64,000 nucleotides of DNA from DATMER01 sp034667225 (lineage in GTDB: Bacteria > Acidobacteriota > Thermoanaerobaculia > Multivoradales > UBA5704). Below, one piece after another: positions 24,027-31,456 of this stretch; within the stretch, counting starts at the first letter, position 1; the number at the start of each line of letters is the position of its first letter. A program made the position numbers and the translations under genes. The stretch covers positions 62,001 to 126,000 of the forward strand of contig JAXDKG010000036.1 in assembly GCA_034667225.1 (NCBI GenBank). The letters run 5' to 3'. Under the pieces are notes generated by a model. That model worked only from the letters and a program-made list of their open reading frames with translations. It was not told the DNA's origin and did no database searches.

Positions 24027-25546
24027 CCTCCCTCCGCGGCGAGGGCCGGCCGGTGGCGGGCGAGGAGCTTCTGCAGGTAGCTCCGATGGAGCCCGGACTC
24101 GCGGGCCGCCCGCGAGACGTTGCCTTCGCAACGCTCCATGAGCTCTTCGACGAAGCGCCTCTCCACCTCGGCCACGCTCGCCTCGCGGGCCTCGTTCAGC
24201 GACTCGCCCGTGAGCTCGCGGAAGATCGGCTCGGGAGCGGGCGCGCCAGCCGCCATGCCGGCCACTTCCGGCGGCAGGAGGTCGAGATCCAACTCGGGCC
24301 CCCGGGCCAGCAGGCAGGCCCTCTCCACCAGGTGCGAGAGCTCGCGGACGTTGCCCGGATAGTGGTAGCTCGCGATTACCCGCTCGGTGCGCGAGGTCCA
24401 GCGCGGCTTCTCGCCCGCCCGCCGCCAATGCCGCCGCAGGAAGTGATCAGCCAGCAGGAGGATGTCCCCTCGGCGCTCGCGCAGCGGCGGCAGCTTCAGG
24501 TCGAGCACTTTGAGCCGGAAGTACAGGTCTTCCCGGAAGTGTCCCTCGCGGATCATCTGCCGGAGGTCGCGGTGGGTGGCGGCGACCACCCGGACGTCCA
24601 CCTTTTCCGTGCGGTCCGAGCCGAGCCTCTGGATTTCGCCGAATTGGAGGAAGCGGAGCAGCTTCGCCTGCGCCTCGATGGGAATCTCGCCGACTTCGTC
24701 GAGGAAGAGCGTACCGCCATGGGCGGAGGCGAGCCGGCCCGGGCGATCGCGCTTGGCGTCGGTAAAGGCGCCGGCGACGTGGCCGAAGAGCTCGGATTCG
24801 AGCAATGTCCCGGGGAGGGCGGAGCAGTGGACGGTGACGAAAGGCCGGCCTCGGCGCGGGCTGTTGACGTGGAGCGCCCGGGCGATCAGCTCCTTGCCGG
24901 TGCCGGTCTCGCCGAGGACGAGGATCGGAGCGTCCGCCGACGCGACCTGGGCGACGACCCGCAGCAGCTCGATCAGGCGCGGATCGCGGGTGACGATCCC
25001 CGCGAAATCATTCTGGGAGAACAGATCCTGCTCGAGGCTCCGGTTGCGCTGCCGGAGGGCCTCGCGCTCGCTCGCCCGCAGGAGGAAGAGTCCGGCGACC
25101 TCGGCGAGCTCGCCGAGAAAGGCCCGGCATTCCGCGTCGAAGCTGTCCACGCGCGCGCGGTTTTCGAGGTAGATCACCCCGTAGACCTCGTCGCCGTGGC
25201 GTAGCGGCGCGACGAGGGCGCAACAACGGCCGATGAGGAGGGCGCTCTCGCCGGAGCTGAAGCGGTCGTCTTCGATCAGGTTCGCCAGGTAGATGACCTT
25301 CCCGGTCTCGATCGCCTCGCGCACCAGCGTGCGGCTGTACCGGCGTTCGGCCGCGGAGCGCTGCCCGCGGTCATAGCCGACGTCGAATTTCTGCTGGAAA
25401 GAGCCCTCTTCGCGCACCACGACGAAGCCGGTCTCTGCGCCGCACCGCTCGACGATGCGGCGCAGAAGGACCTCGGGAGTCCGCTCGCCGTCTTCCTCGG
25501 CCAGGAGGAGCTTCGAGATCTGGAAAAGCTCCTCATAGAGGTTCAT
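24023..25546 (-). CDS. Sigma54-type transcriptional activator with N-terminal GAF domain
   Basis: A 507-residue protein. The GAF domain covers about 25-160; residues 45-160 (FVVVREEGSFQQKFDVG ... VYGVIYLENRARVDSF) are the clearest. The AAA+ domain has Walker A GETGTGKE (212-219), the sigma54-contact loop GAFTDA (259-264, standard GAFTGA), and Walker B FLDEVGE (281-287). A Fis-type helix-turn-helix closes the protein (EGNVSRAARESGLHRSYLQKLL, about 476-497). GGAGG lies eight bases before ATG 25546; the longer frame lacks one. No receiver domain is present. Input is probably from GAF-bound ligand or from phosphorylation by the co-transcribed kinase. The gene lies divergent from the small secreted gene at 25869. 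Confidence 0.9.
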   Translation of the reverse strand: MNLYEELFQISKLLLAEEDGERTPEVLLRRIVERCGAETGFVVVREEGSFQQKFDVGYDRGQRSAAERRYSRTLVREAIETGKVIYLANLIEDDRFSSGESALLIGRCCALVAPLRHGDEVYGVIYLENRARVDSFDAECRAFLGELAEVAGLFLLRASEREALRQRNRSLEQDLFSQNDFAGIVTRDPRLIELLRVVAQVASADAPILVLGETGTGKELIARALHVNSPRRGRPFVTVHCSALPGTLLESELFGHVAGAFTDAKRDRPGRLASAHGGTLFLDEVGEIPIEAQAKLLRFLQFGEIQRLGSDRTEKVDVRVVAATHRDLRQMIREGHFREDLYFRLKVLDLKLPPLRERRGDILLLADHFLRRHWRRAGEKPRWTSRTERVIASYHYPGNVRELSHLVERACLLARGPELDLDLLPPEVAGMAAGAPAPEPIFRELTGESLNEAREASVAEVERRFVEELMERCEGNVSRAARESGLHRSYLQKLLARHRPALAAEGG

Positions 25547-25680
25547 ACCCCCTGCCTCCGATCGATGACATCTGCCTCTGGGATCAGACACATCTTAGAT
25601 CAAAGAGGGAGAAAAGTCTTCCTGCCGCCTTCGGGAGCCAGCCAAGTCTCAAGAGATGGGGAGCCCGAGCAGAGAGGGAT

Positions 25681-25700
25681 CTGCCTTCATCGAATGGCAG
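25681..25700 (+). promoter_or_regulatory. Candidate activator site (UAS) for the sigma54 promoter at 25763
   Basis: CTGCCTTCATCGAATGGCAG has the same CTGCC-N10-GGCAG arms and the same first eight bases as the dyad at 20845-20864. Its centre is about 97 bases before the predicted transcription start. A related half-similar element, TCTGCC...CAGA, lies at 25571-25588. Confidence 0.5.
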
Positions 25701-25759
25701 CTCTGGGCCGGAAGGTGGCTGAAAACCCTGCACATCAACGTTTTCCGATACCGGCTCCA

Positions 25760-25779
25760 CTTGGCAGAATGGTTGCTCT
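25760..25779 (+). promoter_or_regulatory. Candidate sigma54 (-24/-12) promoter
   Basis: TTGGCAGAATGGTTGCTC has GG at 25763-25764 and GC at 25775-25776 with ten bases between. It matches TGGCAC-N5-TTGC closely. The start of transcription would fall near 25788, giving an 80-base leader before the gene at 25869. The upstream gene is the sigma54 activator, transcribed away from it. Confidence 0.7.
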
Positions 25780-25868
25780 ATGGGCTGATGACGGCAACGA
25801 AGATTGGCAGCTTCCGGCCGTATAGATCAAAGCGGATGCTCTTATTGACCTCTCGAAAGGAGTAAATC

Positions 25869-26153
25869 ATGCCAACTGCAACGAATCTGATGGCAACCAA
25901 GCTAAAGACGCAGTACAGGGCCAGCCTTTTCGTGCTTGCCTTGATCGTCAGCTCGCCGGCCGCGCACGCCGGGTTGATTACTTGCTGGTACAACGAACAC
26001 CAGAAATTTACGGGAGCGGACAGCGCTGCACCTGGAGCGACCGCAGGCGGCCCCATGCGCGTCAGCGAGTCCGGTGACTATACCTGGGCTTATACCATTG
26101 AGGCCCCTGATGGCAACAGTTGCCCATCTGACATGCCCAATCCTGGGAATTGA
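25869..26153 (+). CDS. Small secreted protein of unknown function
   Basis: A 94-residue protein starting MPTATNLMATKLKTQYRASLFVLALIVSSPAAHAGL, a signal peptide with cleavage expected after AHA. The mature part is about 60 residues and contains CWYNEHQKFTG and a second Cys in GNSCPSD, so one disulfide is possible. AAAGGAG lies before ATG 25869. It is first in a two-gene unit driven by the sigma54 promoter. It may be a secreted peptide product or signal of the island. I do not recognise a family. Confidence 0.6.
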   Translation: MPTATNLMATKLKTQYRASLFVLALIVSSPAAHAGLITCWYNEHQKFTGADSAAPGATAGGPMRVSESGDYTWAYTIEAPDGNSCPSDMPNPGN

Positions 26154-26186
26154 CCAGACCGGCCTGGCGTGAGAAAGGAAGAAATC

Positions 26187-26516
26187 ATGACAAACACTCT
26201 TGCCCTGGTCACCACCAACCAGCAAGCGACCAAGTTCCAAATGATTGTCGTTTCGTGGGTTCACAACACGACCAATCTGTTTTCCATCCAAATCTCGGCG
26301 ACCAACCCATCGCTGGGTCAGCTTCTGGTAAACATCACGAGTCCGAACACTGTTGAAGCTCAACGGCGGCTCTCGGAATTCCATGACAAGCTCCTCTCGG
26401 CCATGGGAAGGTTCAACACTCAGATCACGGCATATACGGGTGCACCAGCACTTCCCAAGGACTCACTCGAAGTCGATCTGACTAAACAGCTCGTCTATCT
26501 CATCGTTGATCCCTGA
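26187..26516 (+). CDS. Unknown 109-residue protein, second gene of the sigma54-driven unit
   Basis: AAAGGAAG lies nine bases before ATG 26187. The protein reads MTNTLALVTTNQQATKFQMIVVSWVHNTTNLFSIQISATNP and has no signal peptide. It seems beta-rich at the front, with a helical middle (VEAQRRLSEFHDKLLSAMGRF). It follows the secreted peptide gene by 33 bases and ends in a GC hairpin. No family is recognised. Possible roles are chaperone, modifier or immunity partner of the small secreted protein, by gene order alone. Confidence 0.6.
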   Translation: MTNTLALVTTNQQATKFQMIVVSWVHNTTNLFSIQISATNPSLGQLLVNITSPNTVEAQRRLSEFHDKLLSAMGRFNTQITAYTGAPALPKDSLEVDLTKQLVYLIVDP

Positions 26517-26543
26517 CGGAGAGCCTGATGCGCCGTGTGTCAA

Positions 26544-26570
26544 CCGGGGGCGACCGGCGACCGCCCCCGG
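26544..26570 (+). terminator. GC-rich hairpin after the sigma54-driven unit
   Basis: A nine-base stem (CCGGGGGCG with CGCCCCCGG) encloses a nine-base loop, 28 bases after the stop at 26516. There is no following T-run, so termination efficiency is uncertain. Confidence 0.45.
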
Positions 26571-26651
26571 CATCGAATAAGGGGAGCTTGACCTTCTTCC
26601 CCGTCCTCGTCACCATACCGGCGACAGCTTGCACCTCGTCAGGAGGATCCG

Positions 26652-27326
26652 ATGAAGACACCGCTCGCCCTGCTCACTCTCACCGCGTTCGTCCTGTTCA
26701 CGGCTCCTGCTCGCAGCGACCAGGCGGGAGCCCGCGAGAAGCTCGAGAAGGACGGTATCGCGTTCACGCCGGAGGCGTTCCTGCAGAAGGTGGCCGAAGG
26801 CGACGCTAGCCATGCGGCGCTCTTCGTCGAAGCCGGCATCGATCCCTCGGTGAAGAGCGGCTCGAATCGCACCGCTCTCTGGATCGCGACCGAACGGCGG
26901 CAGCTCGATGTTCTCAAGGTGCTGCTCGGCGGCGGCGTGAAGCCAGATGCGAAGAACGCACCCCCCATGGAATACGGCAAGACGATCGTCTTCGAGGCGG
27001 TCGACACGGGAGAAACCGAGTTCGTGCGCGTGCTCACCGAAGCGGGCGCCGACGCCAAAGCGGCCAATGAATACGGCGTGACTCCGCTCGCCGAAGCGGC
27101 GCGCACAGGCAACATCGAGATGTGCCAGGTTCTGCTCAAGGCGGGCGCCGATCCAAATGCCGCGCCGGGTGGATTTCCCCTGCTGTACGGTCCGGTCAAC
27201 GAGAACCATATCGAGGTCGTCCGGCTCCTGCTCGCCGCCGGCGCCAAGCTCGGCGAGCACAAGCAGAGCCTGATCGAGGCGGCGAAGGAGCCTGAGCTCC
27301 GGGCTTTACTCGAGGCAGCCGAATAG
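26652..27326 (+). CDS. Exported ankyrin-repeat protein
   Basis: A 224-residue protein with signal peptide MKTPLALLTLTAFVLFTAPARS. Ankyrin repeats follow: RTALWIATERRQLDVLKVLLGGGVKPDAK, KTIVFEAVDTGETEFVRVLTEAGADAKA, GVTPLAEAARTGNIEMCQVLLKAGADPNA and a last repeat ending LLLAAGAK. GGAGGATCCG precedes ATG 26652. The repeats bind proteins, and the protein likely works in the periplasm. The next gene starts 18 bases after the stop, but the two have no obvious functional link. Confidence 0.8.
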   Translation: MKTPLALLTLTAFVLFTAPARSDQAGAREKLEKDGIAFTPEAFLQKVAEGDASHAALFVEAGIDPSVKSGSNRTALWIATERRQLDVLKVLLGGGVKPDAKNAPPMEYGKTIVFEAVDTGETEFVRVLTEAGADAKAANEYGVTPLAEAARTGNIEMCQVLLKAGADPNAAPGGFPLLYGPVNENHIEVVRLLLAAGAKLGEHKQSLIEAAKEPELRALLEAAE

Positions 27327-27343
27327 GTTCCTTCGGAGGGTTG

Positions 27344-28174
27344 ATGCGATCTCAGGAACAGAAAGCGGAAGCCTTTCGCGCCCTGCATCAGCGGGAGGGC
27401 GCGTTCATCATCCCTAACCCATGGGATATCGGCACCGCGAGGCTGCTTGCCCACTTGGGTTTTGAGGCGCTGGCAACCACGAGCGCCGGATACGCTTTTT
27501 CCATGGGCCGGCAGGACAACGCGATCGGCCGCGACGAGACGATGGAGCATGCGCGGGCCATCGTGTCAGCCACGGATCTGCCGGTGAGCGCCGACCTGGA
27601 GAATGCCTTTGGCGATGATCCCGAAACGGTTGCGGAGACCTTTCGGCTTGCCGCGGCCACGGGGCTTGCCGGCGGCTCGGTCGAAGATGCCACCGCCCGC
27701 CCGGATGATCCGATCTACGATCATGATCTGGCGGCCGAGCGGGTCCGTGCCGCGGCAGAGGTGACACACGCTCTTCCTTTTCCTTTCATGTTGACCGCGC
27801 GGGCAGAGAACTATCTTGTAGGCCGCCGGGATATCAAAGATACGATCAAGCGGCTTCAGGCCTATCAGGAGGCCGGAGCGGATGTGCTCTATGCGCCGGG
27901 CCTCACGAGCAGGGATGACATCGCCGCTGTGGTCGGCTCCGTCGATCGTCCGGTGAATGTCGTGATGGGGCTGCAAGGAGTGCAACTGAGCCTCGGCGAG
28001 CTTTCCGAGATCGGGGTGAAGCGCATCAGCGTTGGCAGCGCTCTCTCCCGGGCCGCCCTCGGCGCGTTTCTGCGCGCTGCCCGGGAGATGCGGGAGCACG
28101 GCACATTTACGTTCGCGGACGAGGCTGTGAACTATCGCGAGATCAGCTCCCTTTTCGGAGGCTTCAGCAGATGA
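27344..28174 (+). CDS. Isocitrate lyase/PEP mutase-superfamily enzyme
   Basis: A 276-residue TIM-barrel protein. It has PNPWDIGTARLLAHLGFEALATTSAGYAFSMGRQD, the DLPVSADLENAFGDDPETVAETFRLAAATGLAGGSVED metal-binding block, and LTARAENYLVGR. These match the short cytosolic members related to oxaloacetate decarboxylase, 2-methylisocitrate lyase and phosphonopyruvate hydrolase. The KKCGH loop of true isocitrate lyase is absent. GGAGGG precedes ATG 27344. The stop overlaps the start of the cupin gene as ATGA, so the two are co-transcribed. The exact C-C or C-P lyase substrate cannot be deduced. Confidence 0.85.
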   Translation: MRSQEQKAEAFRALHQREGAFIIPNPWDIGTARLLAHLGFEALATTSAGYAFSMGRQDNAIGRDETMEHARAIVSATDLPVSADLENAFGDDPETVAETFRLAAATGLAGGSVEDATARPDDPIYDHDLAAERVRAAAEVTHALPFPFMLTARAENYLVGRRDIKDTIKRLQAYQEAGADVLYAPGLTSRDDIAAVVGSVDRPVNVVMGLQGVQLSLGELSEIGVKRISVGSALSRAALGAFLRAAREMREHGTFTFADEAVNYREISSLFGGFSR

Positions 28175-28521
28175 GCCAGGTGAACCTCGAAGCGAAGCTG
28201 GCGACGTTTTCCGAGCACTGGCAGCCCCGCACGGTAGCCGAGTTCAACGGACATGACGTGATGGTGGTCAAGGTCCAGGGCGAGTTCGTCTGGCACAAGC
28301 ACGACGACACGGACGACCTTTTCCTCGTGCTCAAGGGGCATCTCACGATCGAGCTGCGCGACCGCGAGGTCCATCTGGGACCGGGCGAGCTCTTCGTGGT
28401 GCCCAAAGGTGTCGAGCATCGTCCCGTGGCGAGGGAGGAGGTCCACCTCCTGCTCATCGAGCCTTCGGGCACGCCCAACACCGGCGATCCGGCCACGGCC
28501 GCGGCCCGGCGAGTCATCTAA
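28171..28521 (+). CDS. Small single-domain cupin
   Basis: A 116-residue cupin. Motif 1 is FVWHKHDDTDDLFLVLKGHLTIEL with two His and Asp/Glu ligands; motif 2 is PGELFVVPKGVEHRPVA. Translational coupling (ATGA) to the PEP-mutase-like gene suggests a shared pathway, perhaps metal-dependent binding or isomerisation of its product. Small cupins of this kind often occur as accessory proteins, so enzymatic activity is not certain. Confidence 0.85.
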   Translation: MSQVNLEAKLATFSEHWQPRTVAEFNGHDVMVVKVQGEFVWHKHDDTDDLFLVLKGHLTIELRDREVHLGPGELFVVPKGVEHRPVAREEVHLLLIEPSGTPNTGDPATAAARRVI

Positions 28522-28603
28522 GCGTGCTACCATGAAGGCGAGCGTTGCGTCCTGACGGGTTCTGTGCTCTGATCCGGCGACCCGTCGGGGAAAGGAATGA
28601 CGC

Positions 28604-29320
28604 ATGGCCGCGATCCCGCTGAAGCGAGAGGAGATCGAATACCCCACCTCCGACGGCCAACCCATGGCCGAAACGACCCTTCATCGAAGGATCATGACCG
28701 ACCTGATCCAGGGACTGGAGCGCCGGTTCCGGGACGTTCCTGACGTGTGGGTCGGCGGCAACCTCTTCTTCTATTTCGAGCAAGGGCGGCCACAGGCAGT
28801 GGTGGCGCCGGACGTCCTGCTGGTCAAGGGGGTGCGGAAGTGGGACCGGCCGATCTACAAGCTCTGGGAGGAGGGGCGGGTGCCGAGCTTGGTGGTGGAG
28901 GTCACGTCCGAGAGTACCCGGGATGAGGACCTCTCAAAGAAGAAAGGGATCTATCAGCGGCTCGGCGTCGAGGAGTACTTCCTCTTGGATCCCTACGGCG
29001 ACTATCTGGTACCGCGCCTCCAAGGCCAGCGGCTCGACGCAGGGCGGTATGCCCCGATGGTCCCGAAGCCGGACGGCTCGCTATTCAGCTCCACGACCGG
29101 CCTGATCCTCCGTCCCGAGGGCGAACGGCTGCGGCTGGTCGATCCCGCCGCCGGGTTACTCCTTTGGCCCGAGGAGGTCGAGGCAGCTCAACAGGCAGCC
29201 GAGGAGCGGGCACGCCGGGAGGCCGCCGCCCGGCAGGCAGCCGAGGAGCGGTCCAGGATGCTGGAGGACGAGGTGGCCCGCCTCCGGGCTGAGCTGGACC
29301 GTAAGCCCCGGGGCGGCTGA
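28604..29320 (+). CDS. Uma2-family (DUF820) PD-(D/E)XK endonuclease-like protein with coiled-coil tail
   Basis: A 238-residue protein. The core shows ETTLHRRIMTDLIQGLERRF, AVVAPDVLLVKG (active-site Asp), SLVVEVTSESTRDEDLSKKKGIYQRLGVEEYFLLDPYGDYL with the E-x-K-like arrangement, and a beta-rich C-terminal core. A long charged coiled coil (AAQQAAEERARREAAARQ...) closes it. The family is widespread in bacteria with many paralogues; its cellular role is not settled. The ABC transporter operon starts 69 bases downstream. Confidence 0.85.
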   Translation: MAAIPLKREEIEYPTSDGQPMAETTLHRRIMTDLIQGLERRFRDVPDVWVGGNLFFYFEQGRPQAVVAPDVLLVKGVRKWDRPIYKLWEEGRVPSLVVEVTSESTRDEDLSKKKGIYQRLGVEEYFLLDPYGDYLVPRLQGQRLDAGRYAPMVPKPDGSLFSSTTGLILRPEGERLRLVDPAAGLLLWPEEVEAAQQAAEERARREAAARQAAEERSRMLEDEVARLRAELDRKPRGG

Positions 29321-29389
29321 AGACCCCGAACCGGGATAGTATCCGGCGGAGGCGGCGGGGCTCCGCCCCCGACCGACCTGATCCCGGCC

Positions 29390-30412
29390 ATGAGAACCAT
29401 TCGAACCCTGCTCTTCCTACTCCCGGTGCTCGCCGTCCTGGGCTGCGGCGACGGCCGTGCTCCTCTCGTCGTCTACTCGCCCCATGGGGGGGACCTCCTC
29501 TCCCTGATGGAAAAGGCCTTCGAGGCCAAGAACCCGAAGGTGGACGTCCGCACGCTCGACATGGGCTCGCAGGATGTCTACGACCGCATCAGGTCGGAGG
29601 CCGCCAACCCGCAGGCAGACGTCTGGTTCGGCGGGCCGCAGACGATCCTCGGCCGGGCAGCCCGGGAGGGGCTGCTCGCTCCGTTCCGGCCGAGCTGGGC
29701 GGAGGCCATCCCTCCGGAGAGCCGGGGCGCGGACAACCTTTTCTTCGCCTCGTACCGGACCGCGCCGGTCCTGGTCTACAACGCCAAGGCGGTCTCGGCC
29801 CAGGATGCCCCGCATGACTGGGACGATCTGCTCGATCCGAAGTGGACGAAGAAGATCCTGATCCGCGATCCGCTCGCCAGCGGCACCATGCGGACCATGT
29901 TCGGGATGATCCTCGCCCGCTCGGTCCAGGAGACGGGCAGCCCCGACCGCGGGTTCCAGTGGCTCCGCCGGCTGGACGCGCAGACCAAGGAGTACCTCCA
30001 GCAGCCGGCGCTCATGATCGAGAAGCTGAACCGGCAGGAGGGGCTCGTCACCGTCTGGGAGCTGACCGACCTCCTTTGGCAGCGCAAGCGCGGCTCGCCG
30101 CTCGCCTTCCACTTCCCGGCTAGCGGCACGCCGGTCATCGACGATTCTCTCGGCCTCGTCAAGGGCGCGCGCCATCCCGAGGAGGCCAAGGCGTTCATCG
30201 AGTTCGTGGGCAGCCGCGAGGGGCAGGCCCTCGCCGCCCGCGACGCGTTCCGGCTGCCGGCCCGCACCGATATGCCCGCCGATCAGCTCCCGCAATGGGC
30301 CCAGGAGGTGATCCGAGACTGGAAGCCTGCTCCGGTCGACTGGGATCTCATCGAGAAGAACGGCCAGGAGTGGATGGCCACCTGGGATCGGACCATCCGC
30401 GGCAAGGGCTGA
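29390..30412 (+). CDS. ABC transporter substrate-binding lipoprotein, Fe3+-type
   Basis: A 340-residue lipoprotein (MRTIRTLLFLLPVLAVLGCGDG, lipobox VLGC). The type 2 periplasmic-binding fold is shown by VVYSPHGGDLLSLMEKAFEAKNP, ADVWFGGPQTILGRA, VYNAKAVSAQDAPHDWDDLLDPKW and GLVKGARHPEEAKAFIEFVGSREG. It belongs to the group binding ferric ion, 2-aminoethylphosphonate or small organic acids. It heads an operon with the ATPase (6 bases later) and fused permease. Without the ligand Tyr pair of FbpA being clearly visible, iron is only the default guess. Confidence 0.85.
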   Translation: MRTIRTLLFLLPVLAVLGCGDGRAPLVVYSPHGGDLLSLMEKAFEAKNPKVDVRTLDMGSQDVYDRIRSEAANPQADVWFGGPQTILGRAAREGLLAPFRPSWAEAIPPESRGADNLFFASYRTAPVLVYNAKAVSAQDAPHDWDDLLDPKWTKKILIRDPLASGTMRTMFGMILARSVQETGSPDRGFQWLRRLDAQTKEYLQQPALMIEKLNRQEGLVTVWELTDLLWQRKRGSPLAFHFPASGTPVIDDSLGLVKGARHPEEAKAFIEFVGSREGQALAARDAFRLPARTDMPADQLPQWAQEVIRDWKPAPVDWDLIEKNGQEWMATWDRTIRGKG

Positions 30413-30418
30413 ACCGGA

Positions 30419-31456
30419 ATGCCGTTCCTCGTCCTCGACGGGCTCGACAAGAGCTTCAGCAGCAACCGCGTCCTCCGCGAGCTCTCCCTGGAGATCGAGA
30501 AGGGGGAGGTGCTCGCCCTGCTCGGGCCCAGCGGCAGCGGCAAGACGACCGCGCTCCGCCTGATCGCCGGCTTCGAGGCCCCGGACCGCGGCCGCATCCG
30601 GGTAGACGGCGAGGATGTGACCGGCCTGCCCCCGTCCCGCCGCCGGTTCGGCATGGTGTTCCAGCACTACGCCCTGTTCCCTCACCTGACTGTGGGGGAG
30701 AACGTGGCTTTTGGACTGGATAAGGCGAGCAAGGAGGAGTCGCGGCGGCGCGTGGCCGAGGCCTTGGCCCAGGTGGACCTCCCCGGCTTCGAGGCGCGGC
30801 GGGTGGGGGAGATCTCCGGCGGGCAGCAGCAGCGCGTGGCGCTGGCCCGGGCGCTCGCCCCGGAGCCCCGCGTTCTCCTCCTCGACGAGCCGCTCTCGAA
30901 CCTCGATCCCACCTTGCGCGAGCGCACCCGCCGGGAGCTGCGGACCGCCATCCGGAAGATCGGCATCACCACGGTCCTGGTGACCCACGAGCAGGAGGAG
31001 GCTTTCCACCTGGGCGACCGCGTCGCCGTCCTCCACGGCGGGATCCTCCATCAGGTGGGCTCTCCCGAAGACCTCTATGAGCGGCCCGCAACTCGATTCG
31101 TGGCCGGGTTCGTGGGCCGGGCGAGCGCGTTCCCGGGGATCTATGAAGGGGACGGAAAGGTCCGGCTTCCGTCGGGGGAGGCTTGGGCGGGGGAACCCGC
31201 TACGGAGCTGAAGCCGGGCGAGCCCGCCGAACTGGTGGTCCGGCCCGAGTCCCTGATCTTCATACCGGGCGGATTGCCGGGCCGGGTCACGGAGCGGCGC
31301 TACGCCGGACCGGTCTCCTTCTTCCTGGTGGCTCTGGATGGCCATGAGGTGGAGGTGATGGCCCCCTCGGGCGCCGCTGCGGAGGGGGACGCGGTCTCGG
31401 TCGGCCTCGGAACTTCCGGGCCTCGGCCCCGTATCTTCGGAGTCGGCAAGGCATGA
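30419..31456 (+). CDS. ABC transporter ATP-binding protein, FbpC/PotA type
   Basis: A 345-residue ATPase: Walker A GPSGSGKTTALRL, signature ISGGQQQRVALARALA, Walker B RVLLLDEPLSNLDPTLRE, switch His in LVTHEQEEAFH. A TOBE domain follows (about 250-345), with RVTERRYAGPVSFFLVALDGHEVEVMAP. It energises uptake by the adjacent binding protein and permease. Its stop overlaps the start of the permease gene as ATGA. Confidence 0.95.
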   Translation: MPFLVLDGLDKSFSSNRVLRELSLEIEKGEVLALLGPSGSGKTTALRLIAGFEAPDRGRIRVDGEDVTGLPPSRRRFGMVFQHYALFPHLTVGENVAFGLDKASKEESRRRVAEALAQVDLPGFEARRVGEISGGQQQRVALARALAPEPRVLLLDEPLSNLDPTLRERTRRELRTAIRKIGITTVLVTHEQEEAFHLGDRVAVLHGGILHQVGSPEDLYERPATRFVAGFVGRASAFPGIYEGDGKVRLPSGEAWAGEPATELKPGEPAELVVRPESLIFIPGGLPGRVTERRYAGPVSFFLVALDGHEVEVMAPSGAAAEGDAVSVGLGTSGPRPRIFGVGKA

